A stretch of 64,000 nucleotides of DNA from Sphingobium sp. AP50 (lineage in GTDB: Bacteria; Pseudomonadota; Alphaproteobacteria; Sphingomonadales; Sphingomonadaceae). Under the pieces are notes generated by a model. The model worked only from the letters and a program-made list of their open reading frames with translations. It had not been told where the DNA came from and searched no databases. Below, piece after piece: positions 35,573-44,742 of the stretch; positions within the stretch are counted from its first letter, which is position 1, and the number at the start of each line of letters is the position of its first letter. The translations under genes and the position numbers were made by a program. The DNA is taken from assembly GCF_900109095.1 (NCBI RefSeq), contig NZ_FNYZ01000007.1:124001-188000 (forward strand), given 5' to 3'.

Positions 35573-37441
35573 TTGAAAGACATGTCGAAGAACATTGCAC
35601 TCGCCAGCATAGCCTTGGCAAAGGTCAGTTCGCTCGCGTTCGGCGTCATGGCAGGGCCAGTTGCATACGCAGCGCCCGCTTCGACCGAACGCTCCACGCC
35701 GACTGTTTCGCCCAATTGTGACGATCGATTGAAGGTCCTTTTCAAGCCGGATGACGAAACACGCGTTGTGCAAGTCGCTTATATCAAAAAGGGCAGCCCC
35801 CTTACGCTTGAAGCACCCACGAAGCCTGACATGGCGGTTGCGACGGCAAATATCTGCATGGTCAAGCTGATGGTAGGCCCCGGCAATCCTGGTCCTGCCA
35901 ATGCACCTTCGACATCGGACGGGATCGGTATCGAGATCTGGCTCCCGGATTCAGCCGATTGGAACGAACGGCTTCATGCTATTGGCGGAGGCGGCTGGCA
36001 GGGTGGACCGGCCGGACAACCAGGCACTATCGCTAGCCTGCAAGCGGTCGAGGTGGCGATGCGCGAAGGCGCGGTGTCTTCTACGACGGACACTGGTCAC
36101 AAAGTGATGAGCGGAAGCTTCGCGATGCTCCCTGATGGCGCCATCAATTCTCGATTGTGGATTGATTTCGCATCTCGTGCGATCCACCAGCAAGCGGTCA
36201 AATCAAAAGCCTTGGCGGCGCTCTATTACGGCAAGAACCCACGCTACGCATATTGGGACGGCGGCTCGACGGGAGGAAGGCAAGGCCTCAATCTTGCGCA
36301 GAACCATCCTGAGGATTTTGACGGGATCATTGCCATGTATCCCGCCATAAACTGGACGCGCTTCATCACCTCTGAACTCTACCCGCAGATTGTCATCCAG
36401 CGGGACCTTGGTGGACGCGCGCTCGACAAGCAGAAGCTCGACCTGGTTTCCAACGCCGCAATCGCGGCCTGCGATACCGTTGGAGGCGAGCATCTCGGTT
36501 ACATCATTGACCCTGCTCGCTGCCGATATGATCCCGTTCGCGACGCTTCTGTTATTTGCGTTGGACAAGGCGGGAAAGCGCCTCTGCCAGCATGTTTGTC
36601 CAATGCCGAGGCTCGTGCTGTTAACAAATTCTGGTATGGCATGACTTCAGATGGCAGCGTTCGGGACCCTTTGACTGACAATGGCTGGCACACTGATCCG
36701 CAAAAGCTGGCGATATTGGCGCAACCGCGCCGTTGGTTCGGCCCCACGCGCGGCACCAAGCTTTACCTGGACTTTCCCGGCTTTGAAGGTCTTGCCAACC
36801 CAGACCATCCATTCTCCATCGCTACGCATGTTGTCGCGCTTGAGATGCAGGATCCAACGATCGCAGAACCAAACTTCCAGAATTTGACGGCAAATGGGAA
36901 GTCAAATTGGAAGAAGCTGACATTTGCCCGACTATCTTTCGCCTTCGATCGCGGGATTGCGCTGCAGTCGTCATTTGGAAACATCAACACCGACAATCCC
37001 GACCTTAGCGCTTTCCGCAAGCGCGGCGGAAAGCTTCTGACATGGCATGGGATGGCCGACGAGGTCATACCGGTCCAGGGCACGGTACATTATTATCAAA
37101 GCGTCGCGAAAGAACTTGGCGGCATCGACGAAGTGCGTACTTTCTGGCGGCTCTTTCTTGTGCCCGGCCTTGGCCATGGCACACCGAACGGGACAGCTAA
37201 CTCAAAGGCCGTCGTTCCGAACTTCGCGCCCGGCCAATTCTATTCGGCTCTCACCGAATGGACCGAAAATGCTGGCAAGCCTCCGGCCCAGATGGTTCTG
37301 GAAGCTGGCGAGGCCACTTCTACCAGGCAGATGCCGATCTGCCCCTTCCCGCAGGCGATCAGCTATGTGAAGGGCGATCCGAAACTGGCTTCCAGCTATC
37401 GATGCTCCGGCTTCGGTGGGGCGTCGGCAAACAGCCGCTGA
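35573..37441 (+). CDS. tannase/feruloyl-esterase family protein, secreted
   Basis: A 622-aa serine esterase of the tannase family (PF07519). It has a signal peptide (ALASIALAKVSSLAFGVMAGPVAYA), an alpha/beta-hydrolase core interrupted by a lid, a nucleophile elbow GGSTGG (Ser near 232), Asp in MADEVIP near 493 and His in LGHGTPNG near 530. Family enzymes hydrolyse aromatic carboxylic esters (feruloyl, galloyl). The usual family disulfide, formed by Cys next to the catalytic Ser and His (the CS-D-HC motif), is absent: G replaces C at both positions. Start could be ATG 35573 or 35582. Upstream of the gentisate genes, so it may release a salicyl-, benzoyl- or gentisyl-ester. Confidence 0.85.
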   Translation: MKDMSKNIALASIALAKVSSLAFGVMAGPVAYAAPASTERSTPTVSPNCDDRLKVLFKPDDETRVVQVAYIKKGSPLTLEAPTKPDMAVATANICMVKLMVGPGNPGPANAPSTSDGIGIEIWLPDSADWNERLHAIGGGGWQGGPAGQPGTIASLQAVEVAMREGAVSSTTDTGHKVMSGSFAMLPDGAINSRLWIDFASRAIHQQAVKSKALAALYYGKNPRYAYWDGGSTGGRQGLNLAQNHPEDFDGIIAMYPAINWTRFITSELYPQIVIQRDLGGRALDKQKLDLVSNAAIAACDTVGGEHLGYIIDPARCRYDPVRDASVICVGQGGKAPLPACLSNAEARAVNKFWYGMTSDGSVRDPLTDNGWHTDPQKLAILAQPRRWFGPTRGTKLYLDFPGFEGLANPDHPFSIATHVVALEMQDPTIAEPNFQNLTANGKSNWKKLTFARLSFAFDRGIALQSSFGNINTDNPDLSAFRKRGGKLLTWHGMADEVIPVQGTVHYYQSVAKELGGIDEVRTFWRLFLVPGLGHGTPNGTANSKAVVPNFAPGQFYSALTEWTENAGKPPAQMVLEAGEATSTRQMPICPFPQAISYVKGDPKLASSYRCSGFGGASANSR

Positions 37442-37824
37442 ACAATTTGCAGTTCGCAACAACAGGTCCGGGGACAGTTCCGCGGGCCTGTTGCGCCTGT
37501 CATGTGATGAAGCCTAAGACCTCCGGTCGTGAGAGTTAGCCCCATGCGAGCTAGCCTTCACTGCTCCATGCGCTTCCATATGATCGACAGGGCGACACGC
37601 AGGCCTTGCCGATTGCACAATGCACCTCCTCTTCGACGAAGAGATAGGCTCTAACGCTTGCCAAGGGGCGGTCGTGTGACCGCCTTGCACCGATACGTGC
37701 GAGTTCAGTGCTATGGTCATGCCAAGGGGAAGCGCGTTGCCATGTTTCCCGTCTTCCGATCTGCAATTCTGACTGATCTTGCCGGTACCCGCCTTTTCTG
37801 TATGCATCCGGTGAGAACCGCGGA
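37442..37824. other. gene-poor stretch after the tannase-family gene
   Basis: No convincing gene. A weak stem (CAACAGG at 37460 with CCTGTTG near 37487) follows the stop codon and may help to end transcription. Confidence 0.4.
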
Positions 37825-37956
37825 TCAGGCTGCTTGGCGTTGATCGTCTGTGGCGCGCCAATTCCAGGGAAGCAGTTCGTGGAGACGGCTTTGTGGGATG
37901 TCTGCGATCTGCGTGAGAACATCGGCGAGCCAGGCCTGGGTATCACCGGAGCGATA
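37825..37956 (-). pseudogene. IS66-family transposase C-terminal remnant
   Basis: The minus-strand frame reads RYRSGDTQAWLADVLTQIAD then SRLHELLPWNWRATDD, the recognisable C-terminal end of IS66 TnpC (the ADVL.RI..H....ELLPWNW pattern). No matching remainder of the transposase is seen upstream, so only the last ~45 residues remain. Second IS66 scrap in the window, in the opposite orientation to the one at 14.9 kb. Confidence 0.75.
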
Positions 37957-38094
37957 CCTTTTCTGACCGGTGGCCGGAAAGCTCACGGGGTCTGCGTCTT
38001 CGGCATTCCAAAAATGTCGTAAACGATCACCAAACACGCACCACTCCTTCTTCATTATGCAAACCATTTGACATTAAGGAATATCTTTAGCAGG

Positions 38095-38247
38095 ATGAAC
38101 GTGGCCGGCGGGAGACCGGAAATGGACGGAGAGGAGCTGCAGAGCGCGGTGCCCATCCGACCAGCTCCCTTCGGCCGGCCCTTCTGGGCCGAAATTCTTG
38201 CCGAACGTGGTCGCAAGCGCTTTGGCAATCAATCGGAGGCAAGATGA
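38095..38247 (+). CDS. small ORF overlapping the gentisate dioxygenase gene
   Basis: A 50-codon frame starting ATGAACGTGGCC after TTTAGCAGG, rich in Pro, Arg and Glu (RPAPFGRPFWAEILAERGRKR), ending GCAAGATGA, so its stop overlaps the ATG of the next gene (ATGA). I do not recognise it. It may be a leader peptide coupling translation into the gentisate operon, a small protein, or chance. The long overlap-style junction is the only supporting evidence. Confidence 0.35.
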   Translation: MNVAGGRPEMDGEELQSAVPIRPAPFGRPFWAEILAERGRKRFGNQSEAR

Positions 38248-39296
38248 ACAAGCCGCTGCCCAACGACCAGCTCTCGCAGCTTGAGGCTCTTTATGCCGAA
38301 ATGGCTCCGCAAAGCCTTACACCCCTATGGGAAGTTCTCAGCGCGCTGGTGCTGAGCCAACCGCACAGTCCTGCACTGGTGCATCGCTGGAGTTATGACC
38401 TGGCACGCGACTATCTCATGCGCGCTGGCGATCTTATCTCGGCCGACCAGGCGGAACGTCGCGTTCTCATTCTCGAAAATCCAGGGCTTTCGGGCCTTTC
38501 GGCGATTACGCCGAGCCTCTATGCTGGACTTCAGTTGATTTTGCCTGGCGAGGTGGCGCCATGCCATCGCCACAGCCAGTGTGCCCTGCGTTTCGTCATC
38601 GAAGGCGAAGGCGCCTACACGGCGGTCGACGGCGAAAAGGCGATCATGCGCCCATTTGACCTCGTGCTGACGCCGGGCGGTCAGTGGCATGACCATGGCA
38701 ATTTCACCGATAAGCCAATGATCTGGCTCGACGGGCTCGATATACCCACAGTCCGCCACTTCGATGCCAGCTTTGCGGAAAAACTGCCTGAGGCGATGCA
38801 CCCGCAGACCGTGAAATCAGGCGATACGCTGGTGCGATATGGCCACAATATGCGGCCGATGCGCGGCGGTGTGGCAGATCGCCGGCCACAGCACCAGCCA
38901 CTCTTCCATTATCCCTATGCTTCCTGGCGCCCCGCGCTCGACGCAATGGCCGCGCAAGCGGAAATCGACCCTCATCTGGGTCATGCGCTCGAATTTCTGA
39001 ACCCGGCCGATGGTGGTCCGATCATGCCAACTATCTCCGCGCATGTGCGGCTGATCCCACAGGGCTTTACCACCCTTTCGCGACGCGCGACCGACGGCAC
39101 GACATTTGTCGTGGTCGAGGGAGAGGGCGAGGCCGTTATTGACGGTGAAAGCATGGCATTATCGCCGCGCGACATCTTCGTCGTGCCGTCCTGGAAGGCT
39201 CTTGAACTCTCAGCCCGAAGCCAGCTCGTGCTGTTTGGCTTCTCAGACAAGGCTTCGCAGCAAAAACTCAATCTCTACAAGGAGCAACTTGCGTGA
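38244..39296 (+). CDS. nagI: gentisate 1,2-dioxygenase
   Basis: Bicupin Fe(II) dioxygenase of 350 aa. The iron ligands His108 and His110 (PCHRHSQ) and His149 (GGQWHDHG) in the first cupin, with GEGAYTAVDGEK between them; the second cupin has VVEGEGEAVIDGE near 300. It cleaves gentisate between the carboxyl- and hydroxyl-bearing carbons to maleylpyruvate. RBS CGGAGGC is 6 bases before ATG. First enzyme gene of a four-gene operon whose next gene overlaps by GTGA. The symbol follows the naphthalene/salicylate-gentisate nomenclature. Confidence 0.92.
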   Translation: MNKPLPNDQLSQLEALYAEMAPQSLTPLWEVLSALVLSQPHSPALVHRWSYDLARDYLMRAGDLISADQAERRVLILENPGLSGLSAITPSLYAGLQLILPGEVAPCHRHSQCALRFVIEGEGAYTAVDGEKAIMRPFDLVLTPGGQWHDHGNFTDKPMIWLDGLDIPTVRHFDASFAEKLPEAMHPQTVKSGDTLVRYGHNMRPMRGGVADRRPQHQPLFHYPYASWRPALDAMAAQAEIDPHLGHALEFLNPADGGPIMPTISAHVRLIPQGFTTLSRRATDGTTFVVVEGEGEAVIDGESMALSPRDIFVVPSWKALELSARSQLVLFGFSDKASQQKLNLYKEQLA

Positions 39297-39988
39297 CCCT
39301 TTTTGACGTTCTTCCGCCTACGCTCGCCAAGACAACCAGCGGCGACGATTTCCCGGTACGCCGCGTTTTTTGTGTCGGCAGAAACTATGCAGCACATGCG
39401 CGGGAAATGGGACGTGACCCCGATCGTGAACCGCCCTTCTTCTTCACCAAGTGGGCCGAGACGGTCGTTCCGAGCGGATCGACTATTGCTTACCCGAGTG
39501 AAACGTCGGACTTCCATTACGAAGCCGAACTGGTCGTCGCCGTTGGTAAAGGCGGACGGAACATCGCGGTCGAGAGCGCTCTGGACCATGTTTACGGCTA
39601 TGCGACAGGTCTCGATATGACCCGCCGCGATCTGCAGTTGACCGCACGCGCTCAAGGGCGGCCGTGGGATACCGGCAAGAATGTCGAACAGTCTTCGCCC
39701 TTGGGACCCATCCACCCGGTTGCTGATGTGGGCCATATTGAAAAGGGCGCGATCCGCCTCACAGTCAATGGCGAGGTCAAGCAAGATGCCGATTTGACCG
39801 AGCTTATCTGGCCCGTCGCCGACGTCATCGCCTTTCTGAGCACGCTCTATCGGATCGAACCAGGCGATCTGATCTACACAGGCACGCCCGCCGGCGTGGG
39901 CGCGGTGGTGGAGGGTGATATCGTGCTGGTCACGGTCGAAGGTCTCGAACCGACGCAAGTTACGATCGGGCCTAAAGCTACCGACTGA
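39293..39988 (+). CDS. nagK: fumarylpyruvate hydrolase (FAH family)
   Basis: A 231-aa FAH-domain protein with GTG start that overlaps the dioxygenase stop (GTGA). FCVGRNYAAHAREMG near 26-40 and DFHYEAELVVAVGKGG near 75-90 (acidic metal ligands) and IYTGTPAGVGAV near 194 are the family motifs. It hydrolyses fumarylpyruvate to fumarate and pyruvate, the last step of the gentisate route. Maleylpyruvate hydrolase is an alternative, but the isomerase gene at 41378 argues for the fumaryl form. Confidence 0.9.
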   Translation: MTLFDVLPPTLAKTTSGDDFPVRRVFCVGRNYAAHAREMGRDPDREPPFFFTKWAETVVPSGSTIAYPSETSDFHYEAELVVAVGKGGRNIAVESALDHVYGYATGLDMTRRDLQLTARAQGRPWDTGKNVEQSSPLGPIHPVADVGHIEKGAIRLTVNGEVKQDADLTELIWPVADVIAFLSTLYRIEPGDLIYTGTPAGVGAVVEGDIVLVTVEGLEPTQVTIGPKATD

Positions 39989-40039
39989 TTTTCACCGTTT
40001 CCAAGGCGGCGCTAAGACCGCCGCCAAAGGAGGGTAGTT

Positions 40040-41365
40040 ATGGCAGGGATGGCGACGGAGGCCCGATCGGTTTCCGGGATCGATGCCGCTCGCTTTGGTC
40101 CTTATCAGTTCAGGATCGCTGCATTGTGCGCTCTTGTCGCGGGCCTTGACGGCTTCGACACACAGGCGATCGCCTATGTGGCCCCAACCATCGCTGAAAC
40201 TTGGAAATTGGATAAGGCGGCTTTTGGTCCCATATTCGGCGCCGGACTACTTGGCCTCACAGCCGGTGCGTTCATTCTGGGGCCTCTCGCCGACCATATT
40301 GGTCGCAAGCTGGTCATCATTCTTTGTACGGTAATCTTCGGCCTCTTCGCGCTCCTGACGGCTAGAGCGACGAACATCGACCAATTGCTTTTCTACCGGC
40401 TGCTGACGGGCATCGGGCTTGGTGGCGCGATGCCCAACCTCATCGCCATCACCAACGAATATGCGCCGGCCCGTCTAAAGGCGACCCTCGTGACGATCAT
40501 GTTCTGCGGCTTTCCTCTTGGATCGACGATCGGGGGCCTCGTGAGTGCGCCTCTTATCACGCGATTTGGCTGGGAGTCGGTATTTGTTTGTGGTGGCATC
40601 CTGCCGTTGATCCTCATTCCAATACTGTGGATCGCAATGCCGGAATCGGCCCGTTTTCTCGCGATGAAAGCAGATGGAGAGAAGAAGCTTGCGCTGATCC
40701 TGCGGCGGATCGATCCTAAGTTAAACCCGGCGGATTGCATTGCGCAAATTCGAAGCGAGGCCGAAACGGGCGCAGCCAGGAAATTTCCGATATTCGAACT
40801 CTTCCGCGGCGGACGAGCGCCGATAACCTTCCTGTTATGGCTGGCCTTTTTCATGAACCTGTTGGTCATGTATTTTCTGGTAAACTGGCTGCCTTCGCTC
40901 CTGAGCGGTCTTGGCCTATCCCTTGAAATCGCGATCGCTTCGACCGCCATCCTCAATCTGGGTGGGGTCGTCGGCGCGATAATGTTAGGAAGACTAATCG
41001 ACAAACGCGATCCAGCGATCGTACTTGGCCTTGCCTATCTGGCGTCTGCCGCCTTCATCCTCGTCATCGCCTATTCCGGTGCAAATGTCACCCTGCTGCT
41101 GGCAGGAGCCGCAGCGGCGGGCTTTGGCATAGTTGGCGGGCAAATCGGCCTGAACGCTGTCGCCGCTTCCGCATATCCTGGGGCAATACGGTCCACAGGT
41201 GTCGGCTGGGCCCTGGGTGTGGGCCGAATTGGCTCGATCCTCGGTCCAATGGCTGGCGGCGCGTTGCTAAGCCTTGGCTGGTCGAGCCAACAGCTGCTCC
41301 TCACGGCGATCGTTCCGGCCGTGGTCGCGGCTATCGCTGTTTTCCTCCTTCGTGCAGTCAGATAG
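40040..41365 (+). CDS. MFS transporter, aromatic acid:H+ symporter (AAHS) type
   Basis: A 441-aa 12-TM protein. The N-terminal GLDGFDTQAIAYVAPTIA is the DGFD motif of the AAHS family (PcaK, BenK, GenK, MhbT), and GPLADHIGRKLVIILCT is the TM2-TM3 loop. RBS GGAGGG lies 9 bases before ATG. Located between the gentisate hydrolase and isomerase genes, so gentisate, salicylate or a hydroxybenzoate is the likely cargo. Confidence 0.9.
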   Translation: MAGMATEARSVSGIDAARFGPYQFRIAALCALVAGLDGFDTQAIAYVAPTIAETWKLDKAAFGPIFGAGLLGLTAGAFILGPLADHIGRKLVIILCTVIFGLFALLTARATNIDQLLFYRLLTGIGLGGAMPNLIAITNEYAPARLKATLVTIMFCGFPLGSTIGGLVSAPLITRFGWESVFVCGGILPLILIPILWIAMPESARFLAMKADGEKKLALILRRIDPKLNPADCIAQIRSEAETGAARKFPIFELFRGGRAPITFLLWLAFFMNLLVMYFLVNWLPSLLSGLGLSLEIAIASTAILNLGGVVGAIMLGRLIDKRDPAIVLGLAYLASAAFILVIAYSGANVTLLLAGAAAAGFGIVGGQIGLNAVAASAYPGAIRSTGVGWALGVGRIGSILGPMAGGALLSLGWSSQQLLLTAIVPAVVAAIAVFLLRAVR

Positions 41366-41377
41366 AAAGGCTTCAAC

Positions 41378-42004
41378 TTGCTTCTACATGGATATTTTAG
41401 ATCGACTGCGTCCTACAGGGTCCGCATCGCGCTCAATCTCAAGGGAGTCGCCTACAGCGACGCCTTTCACCATCTGCGTCGCGGCGAACAGAATGCACCA
41501 GATTATCTTGCCCTCAATCCACAGGGTCTTCTCCCGACGCTGGAAATCGGCGACGCTGTCCTCACGCAGTCGCTGGCAATCTGCGACTATCTCGATGAGG
41601 TCTACCCGGACCCGCCACTTCTTCCGTCCGATGCACTCGAAAGAGCATATGTTCGCGCATTTTCTCAGGTTATCGCCTGCGACATACACCCAGTGCAGAA
41701 TCTCAAGATCCTCGACCGACTGCGGGCCTTGGGGCTAGCTGAAGACGACATAAACTGCTGGGCAAGGACAGCGATCGAGGACGGGCTTTCTGCCTGTGAC
41801 ATGCTAATCAGGGAAAAGGATACGCCCTTTTGTTTCGGTAACGCACCAACGCTCGCGGACATCTGCCTGGTTCCACAGCTCGTGAATGCCCGCCGCTTTG
41901 GTGTCGATCTCAAATGGGATCGGCTTCTTGCAATCGAAGCGCGATGCCTCGCACTCGACGCATTCGCAAAGGCTTCTCCAGAGCAGCAGCCAGACGCCGA
42001 ATAG
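41378..42004 (+). CDS. nagL: maleylpyruvate (maleylacetoacetate) isomerase, zeta-class GST
   Basis: A 208-aa zeta-class glutathione transferase. It starts with TTG (GAAAGG about 6 bases before) giving LLHGYFRSTASYRVRIALNLKG, the zeta-class glutathione-site region; the usual SSCSWRVRIAL is RSTASYRVRIAL here, so the Cys of the motif is missing. It isomerises maleylpyruvate to fumarylpyruvate with glutathione. It ends the gentisate operon; a hairpin at 42092 follows. Confidence 0.88.
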   Translation: MLLHGYFRSTASYRVRIALNLKGVAYSDAFHHLRRGEQNAPDYLALNPQGLLPTLEIGDAVLTQSLAICDYLDEVYPDPPLLPSDALERAYVRAFSQVIACDIHPVQNLKILDRLRALGLAEDDINCWARTAIEDGLSACDMLIREKDTPFCFGNAPTLADICLVPQLVNARRFGVDLKWDRLLAIEARCLALDAFAKASPEQQPDAE

Positions 42005-42091
42005 ATGCGTTTTGTGGGGGCCTACATTCCAACTGGATGCAGCCCCCCATCCCCGCGCCGATCCGGGATATGCAGACGTCCCCATCCATTC

Positions 42092-42121
42092 CGGTCGAGC
42101 CGCCACAATGCGGCTCGACCG
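42092..42121. terminator. hairpin between convergent isomerase and GH3 genes
   Basis: Perfect 12-base inverted repeat CGGTCGAGCCGC / GCGGCTCGACCG with a 6-base loop in the convergent gap. A T-tract is lacking, but the position suits a terminator for both genes. Confidence 0.7.
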
Positions 42122-42204
42122 TCTGCTCCGAGGTAAGGCTTCGTGACCTTGTCTCCAAAATGCACTGGATGAACGTCACGCTGGCAGTGGGTGTCGGGTG
42201 CTTG

Positions 42205-44406
42205 TCAGTCTTTCCAGGTCCGGGCAGACATCCGCACGCTAACCGCGCTGCCCAGCGCTTCTGCATTGTCGCCAAGCGCGAAGGTGAATGTGCCCCCTGG
42301 CATCGACCATTGCCCGTCTTTCCAGTCAGCGAGCAGGCGCGGGTCGATCGAGACCGAAATTGTGCGAGCCGTCCCTGCCGCCAACTCGACCCGGCTGAAA
42401 CCAACCAGCCGCAACTTGGCTTCGCCATTGCGACTGACCAGATAGACCTGGCCCACGGTCGCGCCTGCGCGGTCGCCTGTGTTGCGAACCAGAAAAGTGG
42501 CTGTCGTTCCGTCCGACTTCAGGCCCGACGTCTGGAAGTTGGTATAGGATAAGCCATAGCCGAAGGGAAACAGGGCCTTGTGCCCCTCGCGCGCATTCCA
42601 GCGGTAGCCAAGGTCCGATCCCTCGATATCATAATCTGCAACGAGTTTCTCATCGGGATGTGTTGGATTGCCGGCAAAGCTTGGCTCGACTGTGTCAAAG
42701 CCATCAAGTTTGACCCGGGGCAGTTGCGCTTCGCTGGCAGGAAAAGTCACCGGGAGACGGCCAGAGGGATTGGTTTCCCCGAACAATACCGAAGCGATCG
42801 CCTCCCCGCCCCGCGCGCCGGGATACCAGGCCTGGATCACCGCGGCCGTGTCATTCAACCATGGCATCAAGATGGGATTGCCCGTTTGTAACACCACAAT
42901 GCTGTTGGGGTTGGCAGCAGCGACGGCGGCGATCACCGCGTCTTGGCCATCGGGGAGGCTCAGGTCAGGCTGGTCCATACCTTCACCTGACCATTTGTTG
43001 GCAAAGACTATGGCAATGTCAGCCTGCGCCGCGAGGCTGGCGGCCTCGCTGGCGGACCGTCCATTACGAAATTTTACAACGGCCTGGGGTGCCATGGCCT
43101 TGATCGCCTTGAGCGGCACGGACGCATGATATTGCTGTGACATGAAAACGGAAAATGGCCCGGCATCGCCGAGCGTCAGATTTGCCGCAGGACCTTCAGG
43201 GCCGTGAACCTGGCTCGACCCTGCACCCGAGAGCACCCCAATGTCGGCAAAGCCGCCGATTACGGCAATCGACTTGGCGGTTCTCGCCAAGGGAAGGACG
43301 CCGCGCGCGTTACGGAGCAGGACGATGCCCTGTTTACCGGTTTCCAGCGCGACGGCATTGTTTGCGGCGAAGTCGATCGAGCCTCCCGCTTGGGCCGGAT
43401 GTTTGTCCAACCCATTGGCATAGATTGCCCATATAATACGGCGGTTCATATCGTCGAGACGCGCTGCATAGCGCGGATCCGACTGCGCTGCAGTTGCCAG
43501 TTTATCCCCCAGGAATATGGCTGTGTCGAGTTGCTCGCCAGATTGCTGGTCCAGGCCCTTGAGTACCGCGTCTACACCGGGCACCGCCCCCCAATCGGAC
43601 ATGACGAAGCCTTTGTAGCGCCAGTCCTGCTTGAGAACCTTGTTCAGCAGATAATCGCTAGCGCAGGCATGCTCTGCATTTACACGATTATAGGCGCACA
43701 TAACCGCTCCAGGATCGCCAATCTCGATGCCGATCTTGAATGCCAGCAGATCACTCTCGCGTGCCGCGGCATCCGAGATCTTCACATCGACAAACTTGCG
43801 GCCGGTTTCCTGGCCGTTGAGCGCCAAATGCTTGATCGTCGATATAATATGGTTGGACTGAATGCCCTTTATAGCGTTGCCGGCCAATATACCCGACAGC
43901 AAGGGATCTTCGGAGAAATACTCAAAGCTGCGGCCATTGCGCGGATCGCGCATCAAGTTGACGCCCCCGGCTAGCAAGACGTTGAACCCTTTCGCCCGCG
44001 CTTCTGAGCCGATCATTTGTCCGCCGCGACGGATAAGGCCGGGATTCCAGGTCGACGCCATCGCCAGGGCCGAGGGCAGTGCTGTCGCACCATCCTTGCG
44101 CATGCCAAATACGTAGGACACGCCAAGGCTGGCATCGCTTTCGCGCAGCGACGGGACGCCCAGCCGATCTATCCCCGGAATATAGCCGGCACCCAATACC
44201 CCATCGGACGGCAGGCTTAACGGTCCAATGATAGGAACCGCCATTACGCCATGCGTGAGAATGACCTTCTCCTCGGGACGCATCGCGCGCACGGTCGCAT
44301 CCGCGCGCGCATCTGGTGACGCATCGGCGGTTTTCGCCTGTGCGAAGGCTGAATATAAAGCTGCCGCAAAGATCGGGGCCGCACCGATCGCTCTGCAAAT
44401 TCTCAT
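42205..44406 (-). CDS. glycoside hydrolase family 3 beta-glucosidase, secreted
   Basis: A 733-aa GH3 enzyme. Signal peptide MRICRAIGAAPIFAAALYSAFAQA, TIM-barrel domain with KHLALNGQE (Lys192-His193) and the nucleophile Asp271 in VMSDWGA, then the alpha/beta sandwich and a C-terminal fibronectin-III-like domain (RNTGDRAGATVGQVYL). It would remove glucose from beta-glucosides in the periplasm or outside the cell. It is placed between the gentisate operon and the transporter/esterase genes, the only sugar hydrolase in the window, which points to an aryl beta-glucoside such as salicin as substrate; this is inference. Confidence 0.9.
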   Translation of the reverse strand: MRICRAIGAAPIFAAALYSAFAQAKTADASPDARADATVRAMRPEEKVILTHGVMAVPIIGPLSLPSDGVLGAGYIPGIDRLGVPSLRESDASLGVSYVFGMRKDGATALPSALAMASTWNPGLIRRGGQMIGSEARAKGFNVLLAGGVNLMRDPRNGRSFEYFSEDPLLSGILAGNAIKGIQSNHIISTIKHLALNGQETGRKFVDVKISDAAARESDLLAFKIGIEIGDPGAVMCAYNRVNAEHACASDYLLNKVLKQDWRYKGFVMSDWGAVPGVDAVLKGLDQQSGEQLDTAIFLGDKLATAAQSDPRYAARLDDMNRRIIWAIYANGLDKHPAQAGGSIDFAANNAVALETGKQGIVLLRNARGVLPLARTAKSIAVIGGFADIGVLSGAGSSQVHGPEGPAANLTLGDAGPFSVFMSQQYHASVPLKAIKAMAPQAVVKFRNGRSASEAASLAAQADIAIVFANKWSGEGMDQPDLSLPDGQDAVIAAVAAANPNSIVVLQTGNPILMPWLNDTAAVIQAWYPGARGGEAIASVLFGETNPSGRLPVTFPASEAQLPRVKLDGFDTVEPSFAGNPTHPDEKLVADYDIEGSDLGYRWNAREGHKALFPFGYGLSYTNFQTSGLKSDGTTATFLVRNTGDRAGATVGQVYLVSRNGEAKLRLVGFSRVELAAGTARTISVSIDPRLLADWKDGQWSMPGGTFTFALGDNAEALGSAVSVRMSARTWKD

Positions 44407-44742
44407 GCATTCTCTCCCAACACTCGAAACCTTCTCAAGCGCGCGATTGCGCGCAGTGGGCAGCGCTCTTCGCCATCACCATTTCACTGTCGCTGCGTGC
44501 CAAAATATGCAATGGATATCCTATAAGTGAATCTCACTTGCGTAGATTTCGATCCCTGTCAACTTGGGACACGCAGTCAGTCTTGCTCTGAGGTGCACAA
44601 TATTTCACTGGCACATGCTATAAATCATATATAAACATATAAAATGGCGGTGTCGTGAGCATCGGCCAATATGGTCTAGGATCGACACGGGCGTGTCGCA
44701 TCCGGGCTACGATATAATCACGGTCATAGAGAGAGGGCGCGA
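44407..44742. other. divergent promoter region (GH3 and MHS transporter)
   Basis: 336 bases without a gene between divergent genes. AT-rich at 44610-44645, including CATATATAAACATATAAAATGG with one ATAAAAT half-site as seen at 35516 and 53445. Promoters for both genes are expected here. Confidence 0.5.

Noticed and set aside
37514-37946. Frames between the tannase-family gene and the IS66 remnant
   Set aside because: Arg/Ser-rich, overlapping in several frames and without motifs; treated as non-coding.
43204-43974. 256-codon frame opposite the GH3 gene
   Set aside because: Antisense shadow of the GH3 barrel domain; no recognisable domain.
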